Positions 10,961-21,954 of a stretch of DNA of 64,000 nt are shown here, in pieces. Position numbers and translations under genes: made by a program. The notes beneath the pieces are model-generated. The model worked only from the letters and a program-made list of their open reading frames with translations, was not told the DNA's origin and made no database searches. The stretch comes from Aphrocallistes beatrix. Its lineage: Eukaryota; Porifera; Hexactinellida; Sceptrulophora; Aphrocallistidae. Where the stretch lies: positions 3,292,285-3,356,284 of the forward strand of contig OY725488.1 in NCBI GenBank assembly GCA_963281255.1. Direction: 5' to 3'. The number at the start of each line of letters is the position of its first letter. Within the stretch, counting starts at the first letter, position 1.

Positions 10961-12990
10961 CCATCAACATCATCATCATTGGATTCTTTTCCATTCAATT
11001 CTAGATAGTTAATATTTGCATCAAAGCGCCCAGTAGTAGTTTCACTAGTGTGGATAATCCACTCTTCGCTATCATTTGATTTGTTTGAATCTATCTCATT
11101 AAAATCATTGCTGTCATTGAAATGATCTATAAATTCCTCACACATTTGCATATAAGCATTGACAACATCTCTATCTTCCTCTGAATTGACATTGAAATCA
11201 ATAGAATCGAGTACAGTATACGGATTGTCAAAAAGCTCCTCAAAATAGACATCATCATCTATGTAAACATACTCCTCAAAGTTATTAGCTAGAGAATGGA
11301 GTTGATATTCTGCGTATCCCTGTAAAAGAGATGAGTCCAACTGTGTATCTTCAATAGCTGGTGAAAAGTTAGGGATAGGGGTACCACCACCCATTTTTGA
11401 ATTATTCCTAAAGTTTATATCATTTAATTCATCAGAACAAAGCTTTTCCCAACATTTGATAAGTTCAGGGTTTAAAGAGCTAGTAAAAATAGTACCGAAA
11501 TGAACATTTGATTTGATTAGCTCAAGAATCCTGTTTGTTATCATTGTTAGATGTCCCATATACCCCATTCGTCGAGACTTATTATCACAACACTCCCTAT
11601 TCTTTGACCAGCATTCGATTAGCTTTTCAATCATTTTACCATCTTCCAAAAACAATTTGAATGTTCCAGAATGTAATGAGTTAGGAGTTCCTGAATCTGG
11701 GGTCGAATCAGAATAAATAAATTTGTCTTTAGATATCATAGGATCTCCACTAGTCTTACAAGGATACAAAAAAGCAATAATAATATTATATACATGTGTA
11801 TGAAGAAAATTGTTCCATGGATGATCCATAAAAAGTTCAAATAATTTTTCCATTAAACCTGCCGAGAGGAATTTATGATGTGAGTCTAATGGAGATATTT
11901 GCATAATAGCTGTAAGTAACTTAATAACCATCAGTCGTCTATATCCTAATATACGAATACCATTTGCATTCAATCTTGGAAGTTCAGAAAGTAAAATTTC
12001 GAAACGATCAATGTATCGAGGTATAATTTCAAGGATATTTTTTCCACCCTGTGAAAGCTTTACATTTAACTCTCTTGTTGTAAATAGATTTTCTAAACTA
12101 GATGCACCGGCTCCATAGCGAACCGGTAAACTCATATCATGACTAATTAACTGATCACTAGTTCTCGAGGGTTCCAATAAACAATGTAAAACAGAAACAC
12201 CACATTGCATACAGATATTAATTGATGGGCCATCACTTTCATCGAGAATATTATCTAATAATTGAATAATGGAATCTTCGCTCTCTAATGAGCACATCAA
12301 ATCCGAATTTTCATGGGAATCGATTGCAGTATCTTTCTCAAGACGAAGAATCTCGATTAATAATTGAGAAACATTGTAGCAAACATCTCGAGAACTTTTT
12401 GGATTTAAAAGACTAATTAGTTTTTGAATAATTTCCCGTTCATTTAGCCATTTAATAAAATCAGCATTATGATGTTGGCCCGTAGTAAACAATTGCATTA
12501 AAAGGTCCATACAACTTGAAGTACCAATATGTGTAAAAAGATCATCTAAAAACGAAGGACATGACATAATGAGAGGCAAGAAGTCATCAGGCAAATTGCG
12601 GCATAAAAATATAAGGAGTTTGCAGCTAAAACTAGCGAAAAGCGGGTTAAGAGGCGGTTGTTTATCTAAGAATCTGGTAATTTTATCAAAATATTGTTTG
12701 ATCAATTTATCCGAAATATTAGTCATATCGGAGGTTAAAAGTTCACAAGCGATATTGGGATATTTAAAACATATTTTTTCATCTACATTAATGGAGGGCT
12801 CATCAGTAATTAAATCAACAAGCTTAGACAGTATGTCAGGATCAGATATAAAATCAGAAAGTTTGGGATTTTGACTTTTTCCTTCTTGAATAATGTCTTC
12901 ATCATCTAATACCATATTAAGTGTAACATCTTCTTTAGACAAGATACTGTCAATGGAAGAAGTAGGGCGGAATGGCAGACGCCAAAACAT
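10036..12990 (-). CDS. PPP6R: SAPS-family regulatory subunit of protein phosphatase 6
   Basis: An uninterrupted 984-residue frame. SAPS proteins bind the PP6 catalytic subunit in the cytoplasm and act as scaffolds for its targets and ankyrin partners. Residues 1-220 carry the family's hallmarks in order: MFWRLPF at the start, SILSKEDVTL (16-25), FKYPNIACELLTSD (75-88), PPLNPLFASF (112-121), FTHIGTSSCMDLL (152-164) and WLNEREIIQKL (181-191). The helical SAPS core runs to about residue 400. The C-terminal half is acidic and low-complexity, with an aspartate run near 672-703 coded by a GAT repeat, as in other members. The start was chosen at the ATG giving MFW, the family's conserved N-terminus; a longer frame upstream lacks an ATG. 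No introns are present. The length is close to animal PPP6R proteins (about 850-1000). It stands alone between repeats. Confidence 0.92.
10877..10975 (-). repeat. GAT trinucleotide repeat inside the SAPS coding region
   Basis: About 100 bp of (ATC/GTC)n on the plus strand encodes a nearly pure aspartate run of about 28 or more residues on the minus strand. Mixed GAT and GAC codons show it is partly stabilised. The position is within the disordered tail, so length changes should be tolerated. Confidence 0.9.
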
Positions 12991-13002
12991 TAAAAAGAGC
13001 AA

Positions 13003-13687
13003 CTATAGGATCGCAATAAAAATGTATTTACGTAAAAATAATTAATATAATATTGACATAAAAAATAAATGGTGCAAATAATAAAAGGTTATATAAATTT
13101 CATAAAAAACTTGCTTTTATAAACGGTGTGGAAATTTTTTAAGAGTTAGATCCAAAATTCGCCCAATGCTCTTATAAAGTAATAATTTCGTTAAGGATAG
13201 ATCAATAAGCATTTGTAGTAATAAAGCAGATAAAAATCTATTCATTAAATTTGATACAGAAAATTTAGAAAACAAAATGGCTATATTCGATACTATAAAT
13301 ATACTGCCTGGCCAAAAGTATTGGAACACAATATTGCTTTGCATCTCAAGTAATGATAAAGCGGGTCTATCAATGGAGGCTAATCAATTAAAGCCACCAG
13401 TGTTAATGAAATCTAACATCAATTTCGAAATATACATAATCGAATGAATCAATCTACTATAAGCTTCTTATACATAATCCTTTCCAAATCGTCATTACCA
13501 GCACCTGTATAATCTTGTACCACGTACCACTTGTTATGACAATTATATATTATGAAACAAGTGGATCAAGGTGGCACAGGGGATATAAATTACACTTTAA
13601 ACGATGACTATAAAACTTTTAAACTGAGTAACTCGAGTGTGTAGATTTCGAATTTGATGTCAGATCTTCAGTAGCTGTCGTGATCTT
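13003..13687. other. Upstream flank of the SAPS gene with a solo Tc1-type end
   Basis: No gene supported; the 75-codon minus frame at 13117-13344 is AT-rich with no domain. Near 13302 the sequence ACTGCCTGGCCAAAAGTATTGG matches the complement of the right end at 15830-15853, so a Tc1-type terminus is present. The promoter is presumably within 13003-13110, but no clear core element is visible. Confidence 0.4.
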
Positions 13688-14692
13688 AACATTGCCAGAT
13701 TGCCAGACTTTTTAATGCTGAATTCATGCTCAGCACTAGATTTCCAGCAATTTGATATATATATTGACCATATTTGGAAACATTTTTTGTTTCACCGTGC
13801 CTAGCAACGGCCAGGAATTTTTTAACATTCCTGACCGTTGCTAGGAAAAGGCAACCAAAAATGTTCCCAAATATGGTCAATATATATATCAAATTGCTGG
13901 AAATTTAGTGCTGAGCACGAATTCGGTATTAAAATAACGACCTAGCATACTCAAATAAAGTTATAGATATGGGATTTTGGCGGATACTATCGGACATGGT
14001 CATTTTTGGGTCCCCAGTGATAACAGACAACTTTTTCACACTTTTTAAGATGTCATGATGTGAAAATATATGATATGCCATAGTTTGAAGTTAAGTACTG
14101 CTATAAGTTGTTGATTTAGGATGTTTGGATGCTATTTATTATCAGAATACAGTAAAAACTAATAGAAATCAAGCCTTTCCGAAGAAAATTGCTTTGTAGC
14201 CTGTTTTTAGCACTTAAAAAAAACAATTTTACAAAGGAGGAATCTCTAGTTACAAAGGTCGTAGAGTAAAAAACTCGACGGTTTTAGAAAGATCTCGTCA
14301 CGTAGAACAAAGTGATAGAGACAGATTTTCGATATTCTACTTTAGTAAAAAGTTAAAATATTTTTCCTTACGAAAATCTGCATCTAAATATTGTAGTAAC
14401 GAAATTTAAAAGAAAAAATTATTTGGTTTAAAATTGAAAATTCTATTCCTATTATTTTATTTATTCAACCATTTCGTGCAAGAATAACTGAGTAAAAGAG
14501 ACATAAGCCATTGAAGTTTCCTTGAATGTCCTCTATAAATTAAGTGATTTGAGAAAAAAAAAAATTTTCCTTGCTTCTTGAGCCTCCGAAAAGTGCATTT
14601 TTGCAGATAACTCATCGAGAATAGTTTCCACAAAAAATTTCAGGAGAAAATAATGAAAACTTTTAAAGTTAGTTCTGGAAGGAAAACCACCT
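13688..14692. mobile_element. TTAA-type element, subfamily B, left-truncated
   Basis: Matches 56989-58207 and the reverse of 21955-23171. The right end reads GGAAAACCACCT followed by TTAA (14693-14696). The left end is cut just before the palindromic core at 13709-13934. Non-coding. Confidence 0.75.
13709..13934. repeat. Palindromic core of a TTAA element (copy 1)
   Basis: Two arms of about 110 bp are near-perfect inverted copies, running from TTTTAATGCTGAATTC to its complement with a short T-rich centre near 13823. Other copies lie at 21141-21365, 22714-22937 and 57223-57447. Short frames on either strand are by-products. Confidence 0.9.
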
Positions 14693-14734
14693 TTAATGAA
14701 TTGGCCTCCATGGATAGACCCATTTAGTATTATT

Positions 14735-15853
14735 TATGATGCAAAATAATATGGTGTCCCATAGCCTACTCTAATAATGCCTCACAGTAGACTGAAAATC
14801 ATGGACTAGGGATGAAGTAATAGCCGAATGGATTAATACATGATTAGACTGAATCGTTAACCATGCAGAATAGGCATTAAGAATGTATTACCAGCATATA
14901 TAAACATGATATCAAAGTACATATATCCGTTGGAAAAATTTCGATTAGTCATCATATCATTGCGCAACAGGTCATTCTAAGGACAATTTTAGCGATTTTC
15001 TAAGCTGTTTTAACCCTATTTCTAAATGGTATTAAGGTGTGATTTTTGTATAGAACCAAGATTAGTACGAGTTGATTTGAAAAATTTTGAATTTTTCAAT
15101 GGAATGTTGCTACATTCCTGCGTTGCTATGGTAAAGCATTTTGGTCAGTTTGGGCCATTTCGTGCAAACTGTAGTAGCTAGATCTTCAAATTCGATCGTG
15201 TTTGATAGGCAATGGCCTACTTCCTATTAGGTGTTAATACAACTTGAACTTCTAAATTCAATGAGTTTTGAGTTATGGGTTGTTTTAAGAATGTGACCAA
15301 AACACTAAATTGTCTCATAACTCTATAGTCTGTGAATTTAGAAGTTTAAATTGTATTATTAACTAAAAGGAAGTAGCCTATTGCCTATCAAATAAAATCA
15401 AATTTGAAGACCTAGTTCTTACAGTTTGCAGGATATGGCCCAAGCTGACCAAAATGCATTACCATAGCAACGCAAGAATGTAGCAACATTCCATTGAAAA
15501 ATTCCAAATTTTTCAAAGTAACTCGTACTAATCTTGGTTCTACACAAAAATCACACCTTAATATCATTTAGAAATAGGGTTAAAACAGCTTAGAAAATTG
15601 CCAAAATAGTGCTTAAAATGACCCGTTGCGCAATGATATGATGACAAATCGAAATTTTGACAACGGATATATGTTATTTGATGCCATGTTTATATATGCT
15701 GGTAATACATTCTTAATGCCTATCCTACATGGTTGACGACTTTAGGCTAATCGTGTATTAATCCATTCGGCTATTACCGCATCCTTGGTTATTTTACTGT
15801 GAGGCATTATTAGAGTAGGCTATGGGTGACCCAATATTTTTGGCCAGGCAGTG
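14735..15853. mobile_element. Tc1-type foldback element, 1.1-kb palindrome
   Basis: The left arm (about 14754-15279) and the right arm (about 15312-15832) are inverted copies; for example GGCTATGGG at 15818-15826 pairs with the complement at 14757-14765, and the arms continue for over 500 bp. The right end, TTTTTGGCCAGGCAGTG, is followed by TA; the left terminus is decayed. No coding frame. A deleted copy lies at 47280-47808. Confidence 0.8.
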
Positions 15854-15857
15854 TATA

Positions 15858-16921
15858 TCCTTACTATTAAAACTCGATTAATGTGTGTGTATATATATAT
15901 ATATATACAGTCGACTCTCGTTAACAAGTACACCAAGGGACCGTGGAGATTTGTACTCCTTATCCGGAGTACGTATTAACCGAAGTACGTACATAGCCAC
16001 ATTTGTCCAAAATATTTAATAATACATAGTGATAACTACGTGAGAGTATGAAATTGTACTTGTCAAATAGAGAGCTCATTATCCATGTTGTATTAACAAG
16101 ATTCGACTGTATTTTCATTGAGAAATATCTGTCTAGTATCTATCTACGTACATACTACGTACCATATTTAAAGTGCTCGTAGGCACACACCTGTTCGTAT
16201 TATCCGTGTTCGTAATAACCGATGTATTTAGTATTGAAAACGCACTGAAGGGGACCCACAAATCGTACTTATTAGCCGATATTTCGTCTTATCCGTGTTC
16301 GTGTTAACCGGAGTTCGTTTGTATATATTTTGCCATAGATTAGGTTGGGGAATCAAAACTTGTACTTCTTATCCGATTGTACTACTTATCCGTGTTCGTA
16401 TTAACGAGAGTCGACTGTATATATATCTGTAACGAATTGATTGAAGAAACTGCCGGTCATAGAAAGCTAATTTTTGGCATGTGGGAGTCTTTTGGCTATG
16501 GCTCCAGTAAGTTCTGAGCTCAGAGCAAAATGTCGACTCATCATGAAATTATGACGTCATTGTCACATTTTTAAAAGTTAAGCAACACAGTTATTCGGGC
16601 ATAACTCAGCCATTATGGGAGATATAAGGCTGAAATTTTAATAGAATATGTATACTAACATACCTCACATATGATGCAACTATCATCAAAAAATGATGAC
16701 TCATCACTTTGTTATGACGTCATCATTACGCATCAAAAACTTTTAAATTGACAAATTTGGTGATTTTTCGGGTGATATCGATTTTAAAACTAAGATGGAC
16801 ATATTTAGAGATGATATCTCCCTTATAAGTAACCAGCATCACCTCCAGGCGACCGAAGGGAGCCTCCGGCGGACACGAAGTGTCCGCCAGCCGCGCAGCG
16901 CAAGCAAGCGAAGCGCGCTTG
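15858..16921 (+). mobile_element. Helitron-like unit 1, interrupted by a pogo-type MITE
   Basis: Starts TCCTTACTATTAAAACTCG directly after an A and ends GAAGCGCGCTTG directly before a T. Subtracting the 510-bp MITE and its TA duplication leaves about 552 bp, matching unit 2 (541 bp). No terminal inverted repeats and no target duplication. Two short hairpins and a GC-rich tail lie just before the end. The 5' TC, the A/T insertion context and the 3' GC-rich hairpins fit a non-autonomous Helitron; the terminal CTTG departs from the usual CTRR. Confidence 0.6.
15908..16417. mobile_element. Pogo/Tigger-type MITE
   Basis: 510 bp, starting CAGTCGACTCTCGTTAAC and ending GTTAACGAGAGTCGACTG-like in complement, with TA on both sides (15906-15907, 16418-16419). 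The interior repeats the terminal phrase (TTATCCGTGTTCGTATTAAC) several times, which may multiply transposase-binding sites. Confidence 0.88.
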
Positions 16922-17462
16922 TCCTTACTATTAAAACTCGATTAATGTGTGTATATATATATATCTCTGTAACGAATTGATTGAAGAAACTGCTAGGCGC
17001 AGAAAGCTGATTTTTGGCATGTGGGAGTCTTTTGGCTATGGCTCGAGTAAGTTCTGAGCTCAGACCAAAATGTCGACTCATCATGGAATTATGACGTCAT
17101 TGTCACATTTTTAAAAGTTAAGCAACACAGTTATTCGTGCATAACTCAGCCATTATAGGAGATAGAAGGCTGAAATTTTAATAGAATCTGTAAACTAACA
17201 CGCCTCACATATGATGCAACTATCATCAAAAAATGATGACTCATCACTTTGTTATGACGTCATCATTACTCATCAAAATTTTTAAAAATTGACAAATTTG
17301 GTGATTTTTCGAGTGATATCGATTTTATAACTAAGATGGACATATTTAGAGATGATATCTCCCTTATAATTAACCAGTCTCACCTCCAGGCGACCGAAGG
17401 GAGCCTCCGGCGGACACAAAGTGTCCGCCAGCCGCGCAGCGCAAGCAAGCGAAGCGCGCTTG
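16922..17462 (+). mobile_element. Helitron-like unit 2, head-to-tail with unit 1
   Basis: Begins at the very base after unit 1 ends, with the same TCCTTACTATTAAAACTCG start, and ends GCGCTTG before T. It is the cleanest complete copy. Internal marks are CTGTAACGAATTGATTGAAG, TGACGTCAT, the hairpin GGCGGACAC-AAA-GTGTCCGCC and the tail CAGCGCAAGCAAGCGAAGC. There is no coding capacity; frames on the minus strand are repeat shadows. Confidence 0.65.
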
Positions 17463-17989
17463 TAGTATATACAGTGTGATCCAAAAGTTCTGCAACTATA
17501 AATTCTACTCCATTGATTTGACTAAGATAATTTAGTTTAAGGATACCGCCCTCGAAAAAACATATGATTTGGCTTACAGCATACGATGAAAGTAGAACTA
17601 TAAGAAATGTTAAGCGTGGGGAGGTATCTCCATCAAGAAATACTGGCACATTCCAAAGCGTTTTTGATTCTCATTTCGAGTTTTTGAGATACAGTGTCTC
17701 AAAGTCTGTTTTTTTCGTTTTCCGCTAGCACATCTTAATGGCAGAAATTTGGGCACTCAAGGAATTGTTTAGGACATACCAAGGAATCAAATGCTTCCAA
17801 AATCGAATCATAGATAGTCTATCATATTTGCAACTTCATAGGACCAGAAGAAAGTTAAAATGACAAAAATTGTAAATTTTATCGGTGTCCAAAAAAAAGG
17901 GCCTAAAAAGGGCGAAAAATGTCTGTTTTTTGGGGGAAATCAGGAATAAAATCACCAAGTTAGAATATCTCATAAAAATGGTGGTCCTA

Positions 17990-19294
17990 CAGTATGTCCC
18001 ATAATTATTGGCAGTGATTTCAAATTGCTACTACATTTAACAGGGGCTTCCTTGATGATCCATATGCTAATATATGAGTAAAGTGAAACAAAAGGAATAA
18101 TTTTATCTAAAATTTGTTGAAAATAATAAATACTTAATTTTTCTACCCTTATTTTTCAGACATAGGTCAATTCTCTTGTCCATTGAGAGGCAAAAAGGTT
18201 GGATGAATTCTAGTTCGAACGATTGCCAAATCTCTAAAATCCCATTCCTTAACTGCTCAACTGTTTTACGCGCACATATCATCAGTTTACTCTTAAGGAC
18301 TGCCCAGAGATTCTCAATTGGAGCAAGATCAGAGCTGTTAGGGGGCCAATCGATCCTGAGGGGGACAAATTCGGTCCTCCATGCCTTTGCCGCCTTTGCT
18401 GTGTGGATAGGGCTATTATCGTCTTGCAGGGTCCATTCACTACCATAGAGCGCCTTAGCCTGTTCTATTGGGTAGCCGTTGAGAGTAGAAATATACCGTT
18501 GTTGATTAAAGTTCTCGGTAAAAATGCACAAAGGGGTAGTCCCCATACAGAAATCCCACCCCAAACATGAACTTTGGATGGGTGTCGGTATGAAGGTAAT
18601 TGTACCCGCTGATCCTTCTTTGTCCACACTTTAACCTTTCATGAGTCAAGCCAGATTGAACATTCGTCTGTAAAGAATGTTTTGGACCAGTCAAATCCTT
18701 TCATTTCTTTACACCATTTGATACGCTTTTGGATCTGGAGATCGGTTAGGGCTGGAACTCGAATCGCCGGGGATTTGACGAAATTAAGTCGCACAGATAT
18801 CCTAGGAACTGACTTCATGATATTTGATATCCTCCTCTTGTCGTTTGGTGGAATTTTCCTCGGGGCACCAGCACCCTGTCTGTGATCGAGACCTTTATTC
18901 ATTTTTATTAGCGCAAGAACCCGAAAAACCGTCCTCTCTGGGACATGAATCCTGGAAGAAATATCCTTGCAATTGGTAATTCTAGCATTGTAGAGAGTAT
19001 GAACTTCTAATCGGCGTTTTTTTGTGTTTGTAAACAGGCCATAGATCAAATAACAATGGGTTGATTGGAAAATAAAGGTGTAAAATATGTGTCTAAAAAT
19101 AGGAAAATATTAAAAGTTATGCAGTGCTGATACAGAATATTTCTAATCACAATAGTTAAAAGGGGTATAAAATATGCTTCTTTTCCATACTCAGTTTAAG
19201 AATACGAATTAAACATTTGATGTGTCAAAAAGTGGTTGAGTAGCAATTAAAATTTATAAATTCGACGTACTGCCAATAATTATGGGACAAACTT
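17990..19294 (-). mobile_element. Tc1/mariner-type element with transposase remnant
   Basis: 1305 bp with inverted ends, CAGTATGTCCCATAATTATT on the left and the complement AATAATTATGGGACAAACTT on the right, flanked by TA (17988-17989 and 19295-19296). It was inserted into the GGATACC element. It carries one broken transposase gene on the minus strand. Confidence 0.88.
18103..19049 (-). pseudogene. Tc1/Tc3-type transposase, frameshifted
   Basis: The N-terminal part (18639-19049) holds a helix-turn-helix region and the first catalytic aspartate in KTFFTDECSIW, then hits a stop. The second part (18103-18627) in another frame holds the second aspartate in LQDDNSPIHTAKAAK and the glutamate in SSDLAPIENLWAVLK. 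The spacing fits a DD34E enzyme, and the WPPNSSDLAPIENLW stretch is diagnostic of Tc1-like transposases. The stop near 18640 and the frame change make it non-functional as it stands. Full length would be about 310-320 residues, normal for the family. Confidence 0.88.
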
Positions 19295-21140
19295 TACGTT
19301 CATCGCCTAATGATATGGAACAACTCTTGAAATTTTCAAACTTCTATCTCAAACCAAATTTGAGAAATAATTCTGTAAAGACGGTCAATTTTGAAATTTT
19401 AAAATCCTGAGATATAGAGATTTTAAGTTTAGGTGTTAAGAAGAATGTAAAATGAGTTAATAATGAACAAAAGCATTCACAGACATTTATTCGCATTCAT
19501 GATGCTGATTTAGGTATATTAGAACCAAATATTTACAAAAAATAGCAAAAGTACCGTGAAAATCCACACATTTCCTATTTTGAGATAATTGTAAACAATA
19601 ATTCATATTCCTGGCGCTGCGAAGTATAATCTATCAGTTTAGAATGAATAAAAAGCTTCCAAAAAGTATATTAGGAAGTTAGAGCGAAAGTCTACGACTT
19701 TTAGTTTCGAAGTTATGATTTTCGAAAAATGTTACGTCATCACATGACAAAAATCTACAACTTAACATTCCATAGGGTGTAGTACAATTATTATCAAAGA
19801 ATCATATATGTACACTCATAAAAAGTATATTAGGAAGTGAGAACTAAGAATTTGGACTTATGTTTACAGAGATAGAGAGATATCCCTTTTTGAACCCTAA
19901 ATGGGGGTTTTTGACTGAATCTGCGAGGTCCAAGGCCAGAATTTTAAAAATAATTATTAAAAGTTCTCCAATTTTTCTGTACACATTATTAACGACAATT
20001 GTATTCATTATTTAGGATAATAGCTAAATTTGGACACATATTTAGTGATTAGATTCGCCATTTTCTAATAGATTCAAAGTTCTCCATAGAATTTGTATTA
20101 CAATTAAATCAATGCTAAGTCGAGAATTATTTATTTTTTGACAAAGGAATGTTCGAGGAACCTATATATTTTCGCATATATCCTTTTATTTAAGGATATC
20201 ATATATTATATATCTACAATAGTTTTTAAGATATGACATCGGCCTCTTTCGGGAACTTAGAGGGATATTATGCCCGAACTTTACCTATAATAAGCGATAT
20301 CTCAATAACAAATGGTCGGATCCGAACAAAATTTTTTTTTGAAACGATCAGAATTTTATTTCTGACGCAGTGATCGCTAAATATCTGAGATCAAACTTGT
20401 GATTTCCCGAGCATTATATAAATGAACTCCCTTATAGAGCTATTTTGTTTGGATTTTATTTGCCCATTCTTTTAAATCTTTGTGTTATATACTCTCCAAA
20501 GGTGCCAAAACAATGTTAAGGTCCTTATCATTAAAAAAATATCAATTAAGTTAAAAACTAATTGGTAAATGAGTTAAAAACCTCCAATAATTTTTCAATT
20601 TTTATTAATGCTAAACTTTAGGGGGTTATCTCACAAAAAAAAAAAATACCGTCCAAATAGTGCTATCAGATGGTAGACCTATCATAAATACAATGAAATT
20701 TTTTTTTTATACCAGGCAAGGTTTTTCGAGGACGGTATCCTTAACTTTAAATCGGTTTGCATCTATGGAATATACTACCCTTCTAGTTTAGAAATGAACA
20801 CTATTCATTGCGCAAAATATTTTTTATATAAATTTTTGAAATATTATATACCCGGGACTCCAATAATCTGATCTCAAAAATGTCAAGTTCGAAAAAAACT
20901 TCTTTCTCTTGTTTAAGGTTGGCCTTTCCTATGGGCATTTTGTTTTTTATCAAAAATTTGCCAAAAGTCCTTTTTAACCATTTTAGGATAACTAAAGGTG
21001 TTCTAAACAATAATTTTGATTTTTAGAATTTCAATGTTAATATTTCGCCACTTAGAGCCACTTGTACCACCTGGTGTCGCCTAAAGAAGGACACATTTTG
21101 TCTCATATCCATAACTTCTTTGAACCATGTCAGATCATCA

Positions 21141-21365
21141 TTTTAATGCTAAATTCGTGCTCAGCACTAAATTTCCAGCAATTTGATATATATATTGGAC
21201 ATATTTGGAGAAATTCTTTGGCTGCGGGTTCCTAACAACGGCCAGGAATGTGAAAAAATTTCTGGCCGTTGCTATGCACGGACATCCAAAAACTTCTCCA
21301 AATATGGTCAATATATACATCAGATTGCGGGAAATTTAGTGCTGAGCACGAATTTAGTATTAAAA
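21141..21365. repeat. Palindromic core of a TTAA element (copy 2)
   Basis: Two inverted arms of about 110 bp around a T-rich centre, similar to the cores at 13709, 22714 and 57223, here in the subfamily A element. Short frames on both strands come from the palindrome. Confidence 0.88.
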
Positions 21366-21954
21366 TGATGATCTGACATGGTTCGAAGAAGTTATTGATC
21401 TCGAATTCCGGTGGACACTATCGAATGTGGTCATTTTTGGGTGGCCACTCAGCAGTGACCATTTTTCCCACTTTTGATGGAGAAACATTTGATATACCAT
21501 ATTTTGAAGTTAAGTACTGCTATAAGTTGTCGAATATGGATATTTGCATGTTATTTAATATTACAAAACAGTTAAAACTAATGGGAATTGAGGTACATAT
21601 ATTAATATTTTCTAAATCCTATTTTATGAGACTTTTTTTTCAGCAATTATAAAGTTGATAACTTTTTGTAAATTCAACATAGGGACAAAAACTCAACGGT
21701 TTCTGATAGATCTCGAAGAGTAGAACATAATGAACAGACAGAATTTTGATATTAGGAATAAAAAGAGAATTATTAAAAAAATAGTGTCAGAATTAATAAA
21801 AATAAAATTCCTGTTCATTAGTTAGATCATCGATTTATGAATGAATTTGAAAAGTTTCTAAAAGATTGTAGGAATATTGTTTCTCATTTTTTCCCTGTAA
21901 ATTGCAAAATTTTTTTAAAAAAATTTTTATTGTTTGAATTATTTCAATTATTAA

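Larger units (their letters stand above)
17541..20740. mobile_element. Complete TTAA-type element (GGATACC family) with Tc1 insert
   Basis: Termini are GGATACCGCCCTCGAAAAA and its complement (GACGGTATCC), flanked by TTAA at 17537-17540 and 20741-20744. Without the Tc1-type insert it is about 1.9 kb, matching the copy at 49768-51666. TTAA duplications are made by piggyBac and Kolobok elements. No transposase is encoded, so it is non-autonomous. Confidence 0.85.

Noticed and set aside
11513-12874. Plus-strand frames inside the SAPS gene
   Set aside because: Antisense to a clearly conserved protein.
16839-17649. Frames ending in a shared Leu/Arg-rich peptide (LALRGWRTL)
   Set aside because: The peptide is the translated GC-rich tail of the repeat, seen in many copies; not a protein family.
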